Origin: Gordonia sp. (in: high G+C Gram-positive bacteria)
GTDB lineage: Bacteria > Actinomycetota > Actinomycetes > Mycobacteriales > Mycobacteriaceae
DNA: 62,160 bases
Assembly: GCF_012515855.1 (NCBI RefSeq)
Contig: NZ_JAAYXO010000204.1
Coordinates: forward strand, 1-62,160
Direction: 5' to 3'
The translations under genes and the position numbers were made by a program. Numbering within the stretch: position 1 is the first letter of the stretch; each line of letters starts with the position of its first letter. Shown piece by piece: positions 14,863-23,976 of the stretch. The notes below the pieces were generated by a model. That model did not search any database. It had not been told where the DNA came from and saw nothing but the letters and a program-made list of their open reading frames with translations.

Positions 14863-16401
14863 TCAGCGCATCGACCCGGTCTCCTGGTACCGCTGATGGA
14901 AGCCGAACGCCTCGCCGAGGAGGTGCGGCGTCTGACCGGCGTCGGGCTGGGCCTCGGCCCGCGCGAGGTAGTCGTCGAGCAGCGGCCGGTAGTCCGGGTG
15001 CGCGCACTTGTCGATGATCAGGCGGGCGCGGCGCCTCGGTGACAGGCCGCGCAGATCCGCGAGCCCGTGCTCGGTGACGATCACCTGGGTGTCGTGTTCG
15101 GTGTGGTCGACGTGCGGGGTCATCGGGACGATCGCCGAGATCGCTCCGCCGCGGGCGGTGGACGGGCTCAAGAACATCGACACGTAGCCGTTGCGGGTGA
15201 AGTCCCCGGAGCCGCCGATGCCGTTCATGATCTTGGTGCCCATGACGTGGGTGGAGTTCACGTTGCCGTAGATGTCGGTCTCGAGCATCCCGTTCATCGC
15301 GATCACGCCGAGACGACGAACCACCTCTGGGTGGTTGCTGATCTCCTGCGGCCGGAGGGTGATGTGATTGCGGTAGAAGTCGATGTTGGCGACGAGTTCT
15401 TCGATCCCCTCCTCGGTCAATGCGAGGGCCGTCGCCGACGCATGCGCCACGGTGCCGTCCTTGATGAGGCTGAGCATGCTGTCCTGGATGACCTCCGAGT
15501 AGCAGGTCAGGTTCTTGTGCGGGCCGCGGTCCAGGCCGCCGAGCACGGCATTGGCGACGTTGCCGATTCCGGCCTGCAGCGGCAGCAGCGAGTCGGCGGG
15601 CAGCCGACCCGCGCGCACCTCGTACTCGAAGAAGTCCAGGACGTGCCCGGCGATGGCCTCACTGACCGCGTCCGGCGCGGTCAGCGGGCTGGCGGCGTCC
15701 CGGGCGTGCGTCTCGACGACGGCCACCACCTTCGACGGATCCACCTTGTAGGTGGTCTGGCCGATGCGGTCGTCGACGCGGGTGAGCTGGATCGGCCTGC
15801 GATCGGGCGGCAGAGCCGTGCCGTAGTAGACGTCGTGAATGCCTTCCATCTCGGCAGGCACCCACGAATTGACCTCGAGAATGATCTTGTCGGCGACGTC
15901 GAGCCAGGTCTTGTTGTTGCCGATCGATGCCGAGGGGATCAGTTCACCGGACTCGGTGATGCCTGCGACTTCGACGATCGCGACGTCGATGTGGCCGTAG
16001 TAGCCCTGCCAGACCTGCTGCGCGACATGCGAGAGGTGGATGTCGACGTAGTCCATCTGCCCGCGGTTGATACGTCCACGTGCCGTGGGCTCGGACTGAT
16101 AGGGCATACGCAGGGCGATGCCCTCGACCTCCGACAGCAGGCGCTCGGTATCCGTCGACACCGACGCCCCGGTGAGGAGGTTGATGGTGAAGTCCGATCC
16201 ACCCGCGCGGGCCTCCCGGATGCGCTCGGCGAGGGCCGGGATGGAGTCCTTCGGCGTGCCGGCACTGGCGAACCCGCTGATGGCTACGGTGTCGCCGGGA
16301 TGGATGTGCCGGACGGCGTCGGCAGCCGAGGTGATGCGGCCGGAAAAGGCCGCGTTTCGGATCCGGTCTGCGATGCCAGTGTCGCCTGAAGACGTGCTCA
16401 T
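14863..16401 (-). CDS. Succinyl-CoA:acetate CoA-transferase / acetyl-CoA hydrolase family
   Basis: This 512-residue protein is of the class I CoA-transferase family (Cat1/SCACT type). It moves CoA between succinyl-CoA and acetate, or hydrolyses acyl-CoA. Features are DTVAISGFASAGTPK near the N terminus, GIGNVANAVL, the conserved CYSEVIQDSML whose Glu forms the CoA thioester, and GSGDFTRNGYVSMFLSPSTARGG. An ideal TATCAT -10 element at 16410-16415 lies 8 bases upstream of the ATG and no ribosome site is present, so the transcript is probably leaderless. In actinobacteria this enzyme type supports acetate overflow or propionate metabolism. Confidence 0.92.
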   Translation of the reverse strand: MSTSSGDTGIADRIRNAAFSGRITSAADAVRHIHPGDTVAISGFASAGTPKDSIPALAERIREARAGGSDFTINLLTGASVSTDTERLLSEVEGIALRMPYQSEPTARGRINRGQMDYVDIHLSHVAQQVWQGYYGHIDVAIVEVAGITESGELIPSASIGNNKTWLDVADKIILEVNSWVPAEMEGIHDVYYGTALPPDRRPIQLTRVDDRIGQTTYKVDPSKVVAVVETHARDAASPLTAPDAVSEAIAGHVLDFFEYEVRAGRLPADSLLPLQAGIGNVANAVLGGLDRGPHKNLTCYSEVIQDSMLSLIKDGTVAHASATALALTEEGIEELVANIDFYRNHITLRPQEISNHPEVVRRLGVIAMNGMLETDIYGNVNSTHVMGTKIMNGIGGSGDFTRNGYVSMFLSPSTARGGAISAIVPMTPHVDHTEHDTQVIVTEHGLADLRGLSPRRRARLIIDKCAHPDYRPLLDDYLARAEAQPDAGQTPHLLGEAFGFHQRYQETGSMR

Positions 16402-16610
16402 GGACTTTCATGATAGGCGGAGTTATGCCAGATGAATTACAGTGAGCAGCGATACCAGGCCGACGGCATGTGATAAGGATCAGTTCCTGATGGGATATCG
16501 CCGCCGCCACAATGGTTCTCGCGGACGTGCGCGACGGTGGTGACGACCAACACACTCAGCGAGGTATGGGGCCTGGCGTCGGGATCCATCGGCGCGCAGC
16601 CTCTTCCTGC

Positions 16611-16967
16611 TCAGCGGCGCGGCTTCAGAATGAACGTGCCGATCCGCACGCCGTTGAAGTATGCCGGCCCGCGGTATCCTCCGCGCCCGTCGCTGTTCAT
16701 GTAGACGCGGTGTCCGGGGAACACGTCGGCGTAGCCGCCCGATGCGGTTGGGTGGATCCGATAACGACCGATCAGGACGAGGTTGCCGCCGCGTACCTGT
16801 CCGGTGCGCTGCAGCAGAACGACGCCGGACGATTCGGTGATCGAGGTGTAAGTGCCAGGTGTGACGTCAGCGGAGGCGTTGCCCGCGACGCCGAGCAGCG
16901 CTGCGGCCGCAACCGTCGTGGTGATCGCCGCGGTCCGGGCAATGGTCCGATTGGCGTAGTTTGACAT
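16611..16967 (-). CDS. Small secreted protein, hypothetical
   Basis: This 118-residue protein has a clear Sec signal peptide: a short basic start, a hydrophobic stretch AAITTTVAAAALLGVAG, and cleavage after NASA. The mature part is about 84 residues, Gly/Arg/Tyr-rich and predicted to be mostly beta, with no Cys. No family is recognised. AGAGGA precedes ATG 16967. It is followed by no near partner and lies between the CoA-transferase and the TetR gene. Confidence 0.75.
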   Translation of the reverse strand: MSNYANRTIARTAAITTTVAAAALLGVAGNASADVTPGTYTSITESSGVVLLQRTGQVRGGNLVLIGRYRIHPTASGGYADVFPGHRVYMNSDGRGGYRGPAYFNGVRIGTFILKPRR

Positions 16968-17073
16968 GATACAATCCTCTCGGTTTGCTCTGTCGATCGT
17001 ACGCCCGAGCTGCAGTGATGCAGGGTGGAATCGGCCGTCCAGGATTGAATTGACCTGGCGTACGACCACGTCG

Positions 17074-17667
17074 CTACGGCTTGATGGCCGGTGCCACCCA
17101 GCGTGCCAAGAAACGACGCAGTTCTTCGGGGGTGCGATCGGGTGCGGGTGCGACGAGGAACGAATGCAGAACCCGCAGCAGGTACTCGGCGAGTTCGTCG
17201 ACGTCGGCGTCGGCGTATCCGTGAGCCGGCCAGTCCACATCGAGCGCCGCGATCATCGTGTGGCCGAAGGCGATCGACCCTGCGGACAGGACGGCAGTTG
17301 AGTGCACCCCCGCTTGCGGCCCGGCCAGTAGGACCCGCATCTGCGAGTTCCGTGGGACGAGCGTCACTGCGCCGACAATGATCTCGACGACGGCATCGGC
17401 CGGGTCGGTGATGCCGCGAGCGCGGTCGGCCAGTTGGGCGATCAAGGCGTCGACCGTGCGCAGGGCCGCTGTCGACATGAGGGCGTCTGCCGTAGGGAAA
17501 TAGCGGTACACGGTCTGACGGATCACTCCCAGCGACTGCGCGACGTCGGCCAGTGAAATAGTCGCCTGGGTCTGCTCCATCAGCTCGGTTGCCGCTGTGA
17601 CGATCCGTTCGGTGGCTTCGGCATCGTCGGTCGGCGGGTGTCCGTTCCATCCCCGTCGTCGCGCCAC
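17074..17667 (-). CDS. TetR-family transcriptional regulator
   Basis: This protein has 197 residues. The N-terminal DNA-binding domain is at about residues 15-65 (ERIVTAATELMEQ, then SLADVAQSLGVIRQTVYRYFPTADAL). The C-terminal ligand domain is helical and of no named subtype. GTG 17667 follows GAGGGG. It is divergent from the P450 gene, and the gap between them holds a perfect inverted repeat, so it most likely controls that gene and itself. Confidence 0.9.
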   Translation of the reverse strand: MARRRGWNGHPPTDDAEATERIVTAATELMEQTQATISLADVAQSLGVIRQTVYRYFPTADALMSTAALRTVDALIAQLADRARGITDPADAVVEIIVGAVTLVPRNSQMRVLLAGPQAGVHSTAVLSAGSIAFGHTMIAALDVDWPAHGYADADVDELAEYLLRVLHSFLVAPAPDRTPEELRRFLARWVAPAIKP

Positions 17668-17720
17668 GGCATCCCCTCTCAGCGCTTGCTGGACCTGGGG
17701 AAACGGTAGCAGTCCTAGTA

Positions 17721-17750
17721 AACATACATATATCGTGTTACTTGTATGTT
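17721..17750. promoter_or_regulatory. Probable TetR operator in the P450 divergent promoter
   Basis: AACATACA (17721-17728) and TGTATGTT (17743-17750) are exact complements separated by 14 bases. This 30-bp AT-rich dyad lies between the divergent TetR and P450 genes, 32 bases from the P450 ATG, where promoter elements are expected. The size suits TetR binding. Confidence 0.75.
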
Positions 17751-17781
17751 GACTTGATTCGACGACGATGCCGAGGTGGCT

Positions 17782-19020
17782 ATGACACGAGTGAACGGTG
17801 ACTGTCCGATGGGACCGGGGTGGGATTTCACTGATCCGGATCTGTTGGAGCGGGGTATACCGACCGACGAGTTCGCGTGGCTGCGTGAGACCGCTCCGGT
17901 GTGGTTCAACCAGCAGCCTGCGGGCTCGGTCTTCGGTGACGACGGCTACTGGGTCATCAGTCGGCATCGCGACATCCGGGCCGTGTCGAAGGACTCTCAG
18001 GTCTGGTCGACCAACGCGAACGGTGCGATCATGCGGTTGCCGGACTTCATCACCGCCGACCAACTCGATTTCACCAAGGCGCTGCTGATCAACCACGACC
18101 CTCCCGCGCATACCCGCCTGCGCAAGGTGATCTCACGGCTGTTCACGCCACGTGCGGTCGGCCAGCTGCACGACAACCTCACCGCCGTCGCGCGCCGCGT
18201 GGTGACCGCAGCTGCGGAGAAGGACGGCGGAAACTTCGTCGAGGACATCGCCGTCGATCTGCCGCTCACCGCGATCTTCGATCTGCTCGGAGTTCCGGCA
18301 GGTGATCGCGCTCAGCTATTCGAATGGTCCAACGTCATCATCAACACCGATGACCCGAGCTTTCAGGGCGTCGACGTCGCCGGCGCCAATGCCAGCCTCC
18401 TCGGTTACGCATACGAGATGGCCGAGCAGCGCCGACAGTGCCCGACCGACGACATCGTCACCACGCTGATCGAGGCGGACATCGATGGCGAGGCGATCGA
18501 CCAGACCGAGTTCGGCTTCTTCGTTCTGCTGTTGGTCGTGGCCGGCAACGAGACCACGCGCAACGCGATCACCCACGGCATGAACGCATTCTTCGACCAC
18601 CCCGAGCAGTGGGAGCTGTTCAAACGGGAGCGGCCGGTCACCACGGCCGACGAGATCGTCCGGTGGGCCACCCCCGTCAATTGCTTTCAGCGGACCGCGT
18701 TGCAGGACACGGAGATCGACGGCGTCGCCATCGCCGAGGGTCAACGTGTCGGCCTGTTCTATGGTTCGGCCAACTACGACGAGACGGTCTTCGACGACCC
18801 GTTCGCCTTCAATATCCTCCGCGATCCGAACCCGCACCTGGGCTTCGGTGGCAACGGCGCGCACTTCTGCATCGGTGCCAATCTGGCGAAGATGGAAATC
18901 GGGATCATGATGAACGCCATCGCCGACATCGTCCCCGACATCGCCAAACGAGGCGATCCGGTACGGATGAGGTCGGGGTGGCTCAACGGAGTCAAGGACC
19001 TTCAGGTAGGCTATCGCTGA
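17782..19020 (+). CDS. Cytochrome P450, CYP125-like
   Basis: This P450 has 412 residues. The I-helix oxygen-binding motif is VVAGNETTRNAITHGM, the K-helix ExxR is in ADEIVRWATPV, and the heme ligand Cys is in FGGNGAHFCIGANLAK. NHDPPAHTRLRKVIS and RSGWLNGVK near the C terminus closely follow CYP125, the steroid C26-oxidase of cholesterol-degrading actinobacteria. Sterol or long-chain substrates are therefore likely but not shown. ATG 17782 follows GAGG; GTG 17776 is possible. No ferredoxin or other sterol-catabolism gene is adjacent. The TetR operator upstream suggests substrate-induced expression. Confidence 0.9.
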   Translation: MTRVNGDCPMGPGWDFTDPDLLERGIPTDEFAWLRETAPVWFNQQPAGSVFGDDGYWVISRHRDIRAVSKDSQVWSTNANGAIMRLPDFITADQLDFTKALLINHDPPAHTRLRKVISRLFTPRAVGQLHDNLTAVARRVVTAAAEKDGGNFVEDIAVDLPLTAIFDLLGVPAGDRAQLFEWSNVIINTDDPSFQGVDVAGANASLLGYAYEMAEQRRQCPTDDIVTTLIEADIDGEAIDQTEFGFFVLLLVVAGNETTRNAITHGMNAFFDHPEQWELFKRERPVTTADEIVRWATPVNCFQRTALQDTEIDGVAIAEGQRVGLFYGSANYDETVFDDPFAFNILRDPNPHLGFGGNGAHFCIGANLAKMEIGIMMNAIADIVPDIAKRGDPVRMRSGWLNGVKDLQVGYR

Positions 19021-19053
19021 TTCGACAGTTCTCGCTGATCGCGTCATCTCATC

Positions 19054-19764
19054 TCAGGCGTCGTAGACGACCGCCACCTGACGCGGTGCCGACAGGGTCG
19101 GCGCGCACGTGGACGAATCGGCGACGGTGTCGAACAGCACCCGACTCGTGGCCACGGCCACCCCGTAGCCGAGGAGGAGTCGAACGGCCGGTGCGAGGTC
19201 GTTGTTGAGTCCGGATGGGGGCGCCCCCTCGATGCCGAGCGGCATCGGAAACATGCCGAGGTCGGTGAGGGTGGAATCGGACCAGACTCGCGGCGACCAT
19301 GGCATCTCTCTGCTCGTCAAGGTCGAAAGGGCGTGCACCACGATCAGATTCGGATGGTCGGCGTCCTGGTGGAACTCCTGGCCGTCGAAATCTGCGGTCC
19401 ACCAGAGCACCCCGTTGACCGGGGCGATCCCGAGCGAGCCCGCATCGCCGAGCATCGTCGAGCACACCGCCTTCTCGAAGAGCAGGAATCCGCGATCGCC
19501 GGCACCCACCAGGACGTCGGTCTCGATCGGCGACGGAACCTGCGCACTGAGCGTTTCGACGACCTCGGCACACAGCCACGTCGGCGTGGCTTCTTCCGCC
19601 GAGCGGCGTGCGGCGTCGAGCATGGTTCGCGTCACGACCTCCCCGTCCTCGATCCTGCCCGCCATCGTCGCCTCGATCCGCCGATAGCCGTCGCACAACT
19701 CGGACCGGATGCGGTCCATCTGCGACGGTGACCACCTCGTCAACTCTCCCCCGGTGAAATTCAT
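19054..19764 (-). CDS. Hypothetical protein, 236 aa
   Basis: I do not recognise this 236-residue soluble protein. It is Asp/Glu-rich, with GVLWWTADFDGQEFHQDA in the middle and a C-terminal beta-rich segment (RQVAVVYDA). No signal peptide or membrane span is seen. It is convergent with the P450 gene at a 33-base gap. Codon use and length support a real gene. Confidence 0.65.
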   Translation of the reverse strand: MNFTGGELTRWSPSQMDRIRSELCDGYRRIEATMAGRIEDGEVVTRTMLDAARRSAEEATPTWLCAEVVETLSAQVPSPIETDVLVGAGDRGFLLFEKAVCSTMLGDAGSLGIAPVNGVLWWTADFDGQEFHQDADHPNLIVVHALSTLTSREMPWSPRVWSDSTLTDLGMFPMPLGIEGAPPSGLNNDLAPAVRLLLGYGVAVATSRVLFDTVADSSTCAPTLSAPRQVAVVYDA

Positions 19765-19990
19765 GCGAGGACGCTAACGCCGGGATCGGCAACTGCGCCA
19801 ACGCATTATCCACAGATTTGCGCAGCGCTCGGCGTCCTCACGTGGTGGTTGCAACACCTCTCCCCGGATTCGGCATCGACGTGGAGCAGGTCCGTGCGCT
19901 GATCGCCGCGGCGAACTCGTAGACTGGCGGTTCATGCCGGGCCCCCGGGAAAGCAGGGCAACCGGGTCCGTGTCGACGAAAGACGAGTTG

Positions 19991-20704
19991 ATGACCAGCT
20001 TCGAGACGTCCCCCGCTGTCGCGGATCGACAGGCGGCCATCGCCTTCGACGAGCTGCTGGCCGCCCGGTACAGCTGCCGCGCCTACCGCCCCGAACCGGT
20101 GGCCCAGGAGACGATCGCATCGATCCTGACCACCGCGCAGCGGACGGCCTCGTGGTGCAACAGTCAGTCGTGGAAGGTGGCGATCACCAGCGGCGCGGGC
20201 ACCGAACGCCTGCGGTCGGCACTGTTCGAGGCGGCGTCGACCGGCGCCGCAGATCGGGCGGACATCGACTTCCCGCGCGAGTACCGCAATGAACACCGGG
20301 AGCGTCGCCGGACCAGTGGCTTTCAGCTGTACAACGCCCTCGACATCGCGCGCGACGACCACGCACGACGGCAGAGCCAGATGCTCGAGAACTTCCGCTT
20401 CTTCGGCGCGCCCCACGTGGCCGTCATCCACTCCGACGAGGCGCTCGGCGCGTATGGCGCCGTGGACTGCGGCGGCTACGTGGCCAATTTCTTGAGTGCT
20501 GCCACCGCGCACGGCGTCTGCAGCGTGGCCCAGGCGGCGATCGCGCTCTACCCCACCGTGCTGCGGCGCGAACTGGGTCTGGGCGACGACCGCACGATCG
20601 TCTGCGGCATCTCGTTCGGTTACCCGGACGACGACCACTCGATCAACGGCTACCGCACCGAGCGGGCGCCGCTGACCGAGGTGGTCGACTGGGTCGACGC
20701 CTAG
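19991..20704 (+). CDS. Nitroreductase family protein
   Basis: This FMN-dependent oxidoreductase has about 237 residues. The N-terminal RYSCRAYRPEPV with Arg residues contacts FMN phosphate, and TASWCNSQSWKVAI and the C-terminal GISFGYPDDDHSINGYRTERAP are typical of the nitroreductase fold. Physiological substrates of this branch are unknown; reduction of nitroaromatics or quinones by NAD(P)H is a family property. The start is uncertain; ATG 19934 and GTG 19970 are alternatives. The 226 bases upstream (19765-19990) hold no gene. It ends 2 bases before the convergent DoxX gene. Confidence 0.87.
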   Translation: MTSFETSPAVADRQAAIAFDELLAARYSCRAYRPEPVAQETIASILTTAQRTASWCNSQSWKVAITSGAGTERLRSALFEAASTGAADRADIDFPREYRNEHRERRRTSGFQLYNALDIARDDHARRQSQMLENFRFFGAPHVAVIHSDEALGAYGAVDCGGYVANFLSAATAHGVCSVAQAAIALYPTVLRRELGLGDDRTIVCGISFGYPDDDHSINGYRTERAPLTEVVDWVDA

Positions 20705-20706
20705 GG

Positions 20707-21204
20707 TCAGGCTTCGTTGTCGGCGACGCCGTCGGGCTCGCTGCTGCAGCAGCCGCGAACCAGGGTGCCGAGTCCCTCGCCGGACTGGGCGGCGTCGACC
20801 AGCAGCGCTGCGCCGATGCCGAGAAGCCAGGAGTCCTTGGCGATGGCGGTGCCCTGCTGCGTGGGACGCACCGAGCCCTCCTCGCGCATACCCGGCGTCC
20901 GCATGTACATGGCCAGGAGCCCGGCGCTGAAGGCGGTCAGCCCGGCGCCGGCCACCGCGGCCGGGACCACGGGGACGAGCAATGCCGCGCCGAGAGCGAT
21001 CTCCGCGCCGGCGAGCGCCTTGCCGAAGACCACCGGCGGCAAGACCTTGACCGGCGGCAGCGCGTTGGCCGCCATCCCCTGAACTCCGGCAGCACTCTCC
21101 GCGTCCAGGCCGAGCTTGCCGACGCCGGAGTTGAGGATGAACGCACCCGCGGCGAGGCGGAGCGGGAGCCGTCGAAGGTTGGCCTTGCTCGGCTTGAGAT
21201 TCAT
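20707..21204 (-). CDS. DoxX-like membrane protein
   Basis: This 165-residue protein has about four hydrophobic segments: RLAAGAFILNSGVGKLG at the N terminus, GKALAGAEIALGAALLVPVVP, AAVAGAGLTAFSAGLLAMYM, and a last one near WLLGIGAALLVDAA. The Gly-rich opening helix is characteristic of DoxX-like proteins, which in mycobacteria take part in a membrane oxidoreductase complex with SseA and SodA. A Cys pair (RGCCSS) lies near the C terminus. GAGGAG precedes ATG 21204. Confidence 0.8.
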   Translation of the reverse strand: MNLKPSKANLRRLPLRLAAGAFILNSGVGKLGLDAESAAGVQGMAANALPPVKVLPPVVFGKALAGAEIALGAALLVPVVPAAVAGAGLTAFSAGLLAMYMRTPGMREEGSVRPTQQGTAIAKDSWLLGIGAALLVDAAQSGEGLGTLVRGCCSSEPDGVADNEA

Positions 21205-21288
21205 GATGCTCCTCGATTTCGATCCTGTAGGGCTGACTGACTTCATCTCACCAGAACGTGCGACGCTCGGACGGAGTTTCGCGAGGCC

Positions 21289-22290
21289 TCAGCGCTTTCC
21301 GGCCCCGAACTGCTTGGCATCCCCGAACGGTCCGTCGCGTTCGGCGACGGCGGTGCGGAAACCGGCGGTCGCCGCGCGCTGCTGGAACGCATAGCCCTCG
21401 CGGGTGTGGCGAGAGATGCCGTCGAAGACCGTGCTGATCATGGTCGAGTTGCCCACGCCCTGGGCGATCAGCGCGCTGTTGAGCGCGAGCTTGGTCATGA
21501 TCAACTGGTTGATCGGCATCCGCGCGATCCGGTTCAGCAGTTCTTCGGTCCGGTCGTCGAGGGTCTCCGCCGACGTCGCCTCGACCGCCAGCCCCCACTC
21601 GGCGGCCTGGGCGCCGGTGATGCTGTCGCCGGTGAGGAGCAGCCGTTTGGCGCGTTGGTCGCCGATCCGGTGCGCCCACATCCCCGCGGCGGGGACTCCC
21701 CACACGCGGGTGGGCGGGTAACCGATCCGGGTGTCGTCGGCGCAGATGATCTGGTCGGCGTACAACGCGATGTCGGTGCCGCCCGCGATGGCGAAGCCGT
21801 GGAGCTTGGCGACCGTCGGCTTGTTCGCGTGCAGCAAGCTCGAGAAGCCGCGGTTGAACCGGCTCATCATCTGGTAGTCGATCATCGGATCCCACGTGCC
21901 GCCGGGATCGTGGTTGCGTGCCTGGACCATCGGGTCGAGTACTGTGCCGCCGGTCGCGGCGCGGTCCTCCGGCTGGTCGCCGTACTCGGCGAAGATCGAG
22001 AGGTCGTAGCCGCCGCAGAAGCCCTTGCCTCGACCGGAGACCACCATCACGTGGACACGCGGATCCAGGTCGGCGCGCTCGACGGCCGCCGCCAGCTCGA
22101 TCGGGGTGTCGGCGGTGATCGCATTGCCGCGCTCGGGCCGATTGAAGGTGATCCGCGCGATCCGGTCGGTGACCTCGTAGGTCAGCGTGCGGTACTCGTC
22201 GTCGCGGTCGGTCTGGGGTCGGTCGGTGAACTGCGGGCTGTCGGTGAGCGGGTCGTACCAGGCGGCGGGGCGGTCGCCGGGGCCGGTCAT
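21289..22290 (-). CDS. Enoyl-CoA hydratase/isomerase (crotonase) family protein
   Basis: This 333-residue crotonase is longer than the usual 260. The fold core is visible in YEVTDRIARITFNRPERGNA, the oxyanion-hole segment GRGKGFCGGYDLSIFAEY, and KPTVAKLHGFAIAGGTDIALYADQII. An insert between these (about residues 110-150) is typical of longer actinobacterial EchA members. The catalytic Glu positions cannot be fixed with confidence. Its ATG overlaps the stop of the acyl-CoA dehydrogenase gene (ATGA), so they are coupled and should act on the same acyl-CoA. Confidence 0.88.
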   Translation of the reverse strand: MTGPGDRPAAWYDPLTDSPQFTDRPQTDRDDEYRTLTYEVTDRIARITFNRPERGNAITADTPIELAAAVERADLDPRVHVMVVSGRGKGFCGGYDLSIFAEYGDQPEDRAATGGTVLDPMVQARNHDPGGTWDPMIDYQMMSRFNRGFSSLLHANKPTVAKLHGFAIAGGTDIALYADQIICADDTRIGYPPTRVWGVPAAGMWAHRIGDQRAKRLLLTGDSITGAQAAEWGLAVEATSAETLDDRTEELLNRIARMPINQLIMTKLALNSALIAQGVGNSTMISTVFDGISRHTREGYAFQQRAATAGFRTAVAERDGPFGDAKQFGAGKR

Positions 22291-23945
22291 GCCAGCGCTC
22301 CGATCTCGGTGGCGGTCCGCGAGACGATCTTGCCGGCATCGACGCCGGACGGCAGGGTGCCGAACACGTCGCCGCGGTCGCCTGCGAGTCGGGTGGCGGT
22401 GAAGGCGTCGGAGACGGCGGGATCGCCGTACCGGATCAGCAACGACCCCTGCAGGAGGGACGCCATGTCGCCGACGATGCGTCGGGCCTGGAACTGGAGT
22501 TGCCCCGCGTCGCTGGGATCGAGGCCGGTGAGTGTCTCCTCCAGGGCGTGGACGGCACCGTCGAAGTGCCGATCGGCACCCGCTGCCGAGCGGATCTCGT
22601 CCAGGTAGATCCCGAGTGTCTCCGGTTGTCGTGCCATCGCGCGCAGGGCGTCGAGCGCCGCGACATTGCCCGAGCCCTCCCAGATCGACATCAGCGGCGC
22701 CTCCCGGTACAGGCGCGGCATCCGGGAGTCTTCGATGTACCCGTTGCCGCCAAGGCATTCCAGGGCTTCCGCGGCGTGGATGGGGCCGCGTTTGCACACG
22801 TGATACTTGGTGACGGCCAGCGAGATCCGACGCAGCGCGGCGGCGCGGTCGTCGCCCGCGGTCGCCCGATCGGTGAGCTGAGCCAGCCAGAGGGCGACGG
22901 TGGTCGCGGCCTCGGACTCCACTGCCAGATCGGCGAGCACGTTCTGCATCAGCGGTTGATCGACGAGGCGGGCACCGAACGCCGAACGGTGGATCGCGTG
23001 GTGGGTGGCCTGTGCCGTGCCGGTCCGCATGGCGGTGGCGCTGCCGATGGTGCAGTCGAGGCGGGTCAGGTTCACCATCTCGACGATGGTGCGTACCCCG
23101 CTCCCCTCGTCGCCCACCCGCCAGGCGACGGTGTCCTGGTACTCCACCTCGCTGCTCGCGTTGGAATGATTGCCGAGCTTGTTCTTCAGTCGCTGCAGGG
23201 CGAAGGTGTTGCGCGATCCGTCCGGCAGCACCCGCGGCACCAGGAAGCAGGTCAGGCCGCCGGGCGCTTGCGCGAGGGTGAGGAAGAGGTCGGACATGGG
23301 TGCCGAAGTGAACCACTTGTGCCCGGTGATGAGGTACGACCCGTCGGTCTGGGGCACGGCGGTCGTGGTGTTGGTGCGGACGTCGGATCCGCCCTGCTTC
23401 TCGGTCATCGACATGCCCGCGATGAGGCCGCGCTTGCTGAGCGGGGCGGTGAGTCCCGGCTGGTACTCGCGTGCGGTGAGCAGCGGTTCGTACTGGGCGG
23501 CCAGGTCGGGTGCGGCGCGCAGTGCGGGGACCGCCGCGTAGGTCATCGAGATCGGGCACCCGTGACCGGCGTCCACGTGACCCCAGACGCTGAACTTGGC
23601 GGCCCGGATCAGGTGGGCGTCCGGCCGCGGATCGGACCAGGGCGCGCCGTGGAGGCCCGCGTGGACGGCGTGGGTCATCAGCTGGTGATAGGCGGGGTCG
23701 TAGACCACCTCGTCGATGCGATGGCCGAACCGATCGTGCGTCGTGAGCACGGGCGGATGGGCCTCGGCGAGGTCGCCGAGTTCGATCGCCTCCGCAGTCC
23801 CGGCGAAGGCGCCGAGGGCGCGGATCTCGTCGACGGTCGACTGATCGAGTCCCGCGCGATGCAGCGCGTCGTTGATCGACGGCGCGTCGGCGGGATTGGT
23901 ATCAATGAGCAGCGGGACTTGGTTGGTGACCTGATGGGTGGGCAT
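22287..23945 (-). CDS. Acyl-CoA dehydrogenase, AidB-like
   Basis: This 552-residue FAD-dependent dehydrogenase is of the AidB-type branch. Features are an N-terminal extension rich in His/Asp, MTEKQGGSDVRTNTT as flavin contact, GHKWFTSAPMSDLFL, and the C-terminal CLGGNGYIEDSRMPRLYREAP followed by IWEGSGNV, a signature of AidB and related long dehydrogenases. E. coli AidB binds DNA and is induced by alkylation, but most actinobacterial members are probably acyl-CoA dehydrogenases. AAGGAG lies 6 bases before ATG 23945. The coupled crotonase and an MpaB-family oxygenase upstream suggest one catabolic operon. Confidence 0.9.
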   Translation of the reverse strand: MPTHQVTNQVPLLIDTNPADAPSINDALHRAGLDQSTVDEIRALGAFAGTAEAIELGDLAEAHPPVLTTHDRFGHRIDEVVYDPAYHQLMTHAVHAGLHGAPWSDPRPDAHLIRAAKFSVWGHVDAGHGCPISMTYAAVPALRAAPDLAAQYEPLLTAREYQPGLTAPLSKRGLIAGMSMTEKQGGSDVRTNTTTAVPQTDGSYLITGHKWFTSAPMSDLFLTLAQAPGGLTCFLVPRVLPDGSRNTFALQRLKNKLGNHSNASSEVEYQDTVAWRVGDEGSGVRTIVEMVNLTRLDCTIGSATAMRTGTAQATHHAIHRSAFGARLVDQPLMQNVLADLAVESEAATTVALWLAQLTDRATAGDDRAAALRRISLAVTKYHVCKRGPIHAAEALECLGGNGYIEDSRMPRLYREAPLMSIWEGSGNVAALDALRAMARQPETLGIYLDEIRSAAGADRHFDGAVHALEETLTGLDPSDAGQLQFQARRIVGDMASLLQGSLLIRYGDPAVSDAFTATRLAGDRGDVFGTLPSGVDAGKIVSRTATEIGALA

Positions 23946-23976
23946 CGGGAGCTCCTTGATCAGCAGGGGTGCGATG

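Noticed and set aside
14544..15017. Repetitive open frame through the 43-bp repeats as a repeat protein
   Set aside because: The period of 43 is not a multiple of three, so the apparent repeats change frame. The DNA repeat explains it.
15067..16389. A 440-codon open frame opposite the CoA-transferase gene
   Set aside because: It has the Val/Asp/His composition typical of antisense frames in high-GC genomes and no family features.
22290..23559. An upstream in-frame extension that would fuse about 420 residues to the crotonase
   Set aside because: The extension is Arg/Pro-rich and lies opposite in frame to a clear acyl-CoA dehydrogenase whose stop overlaps the crotonase ATG.
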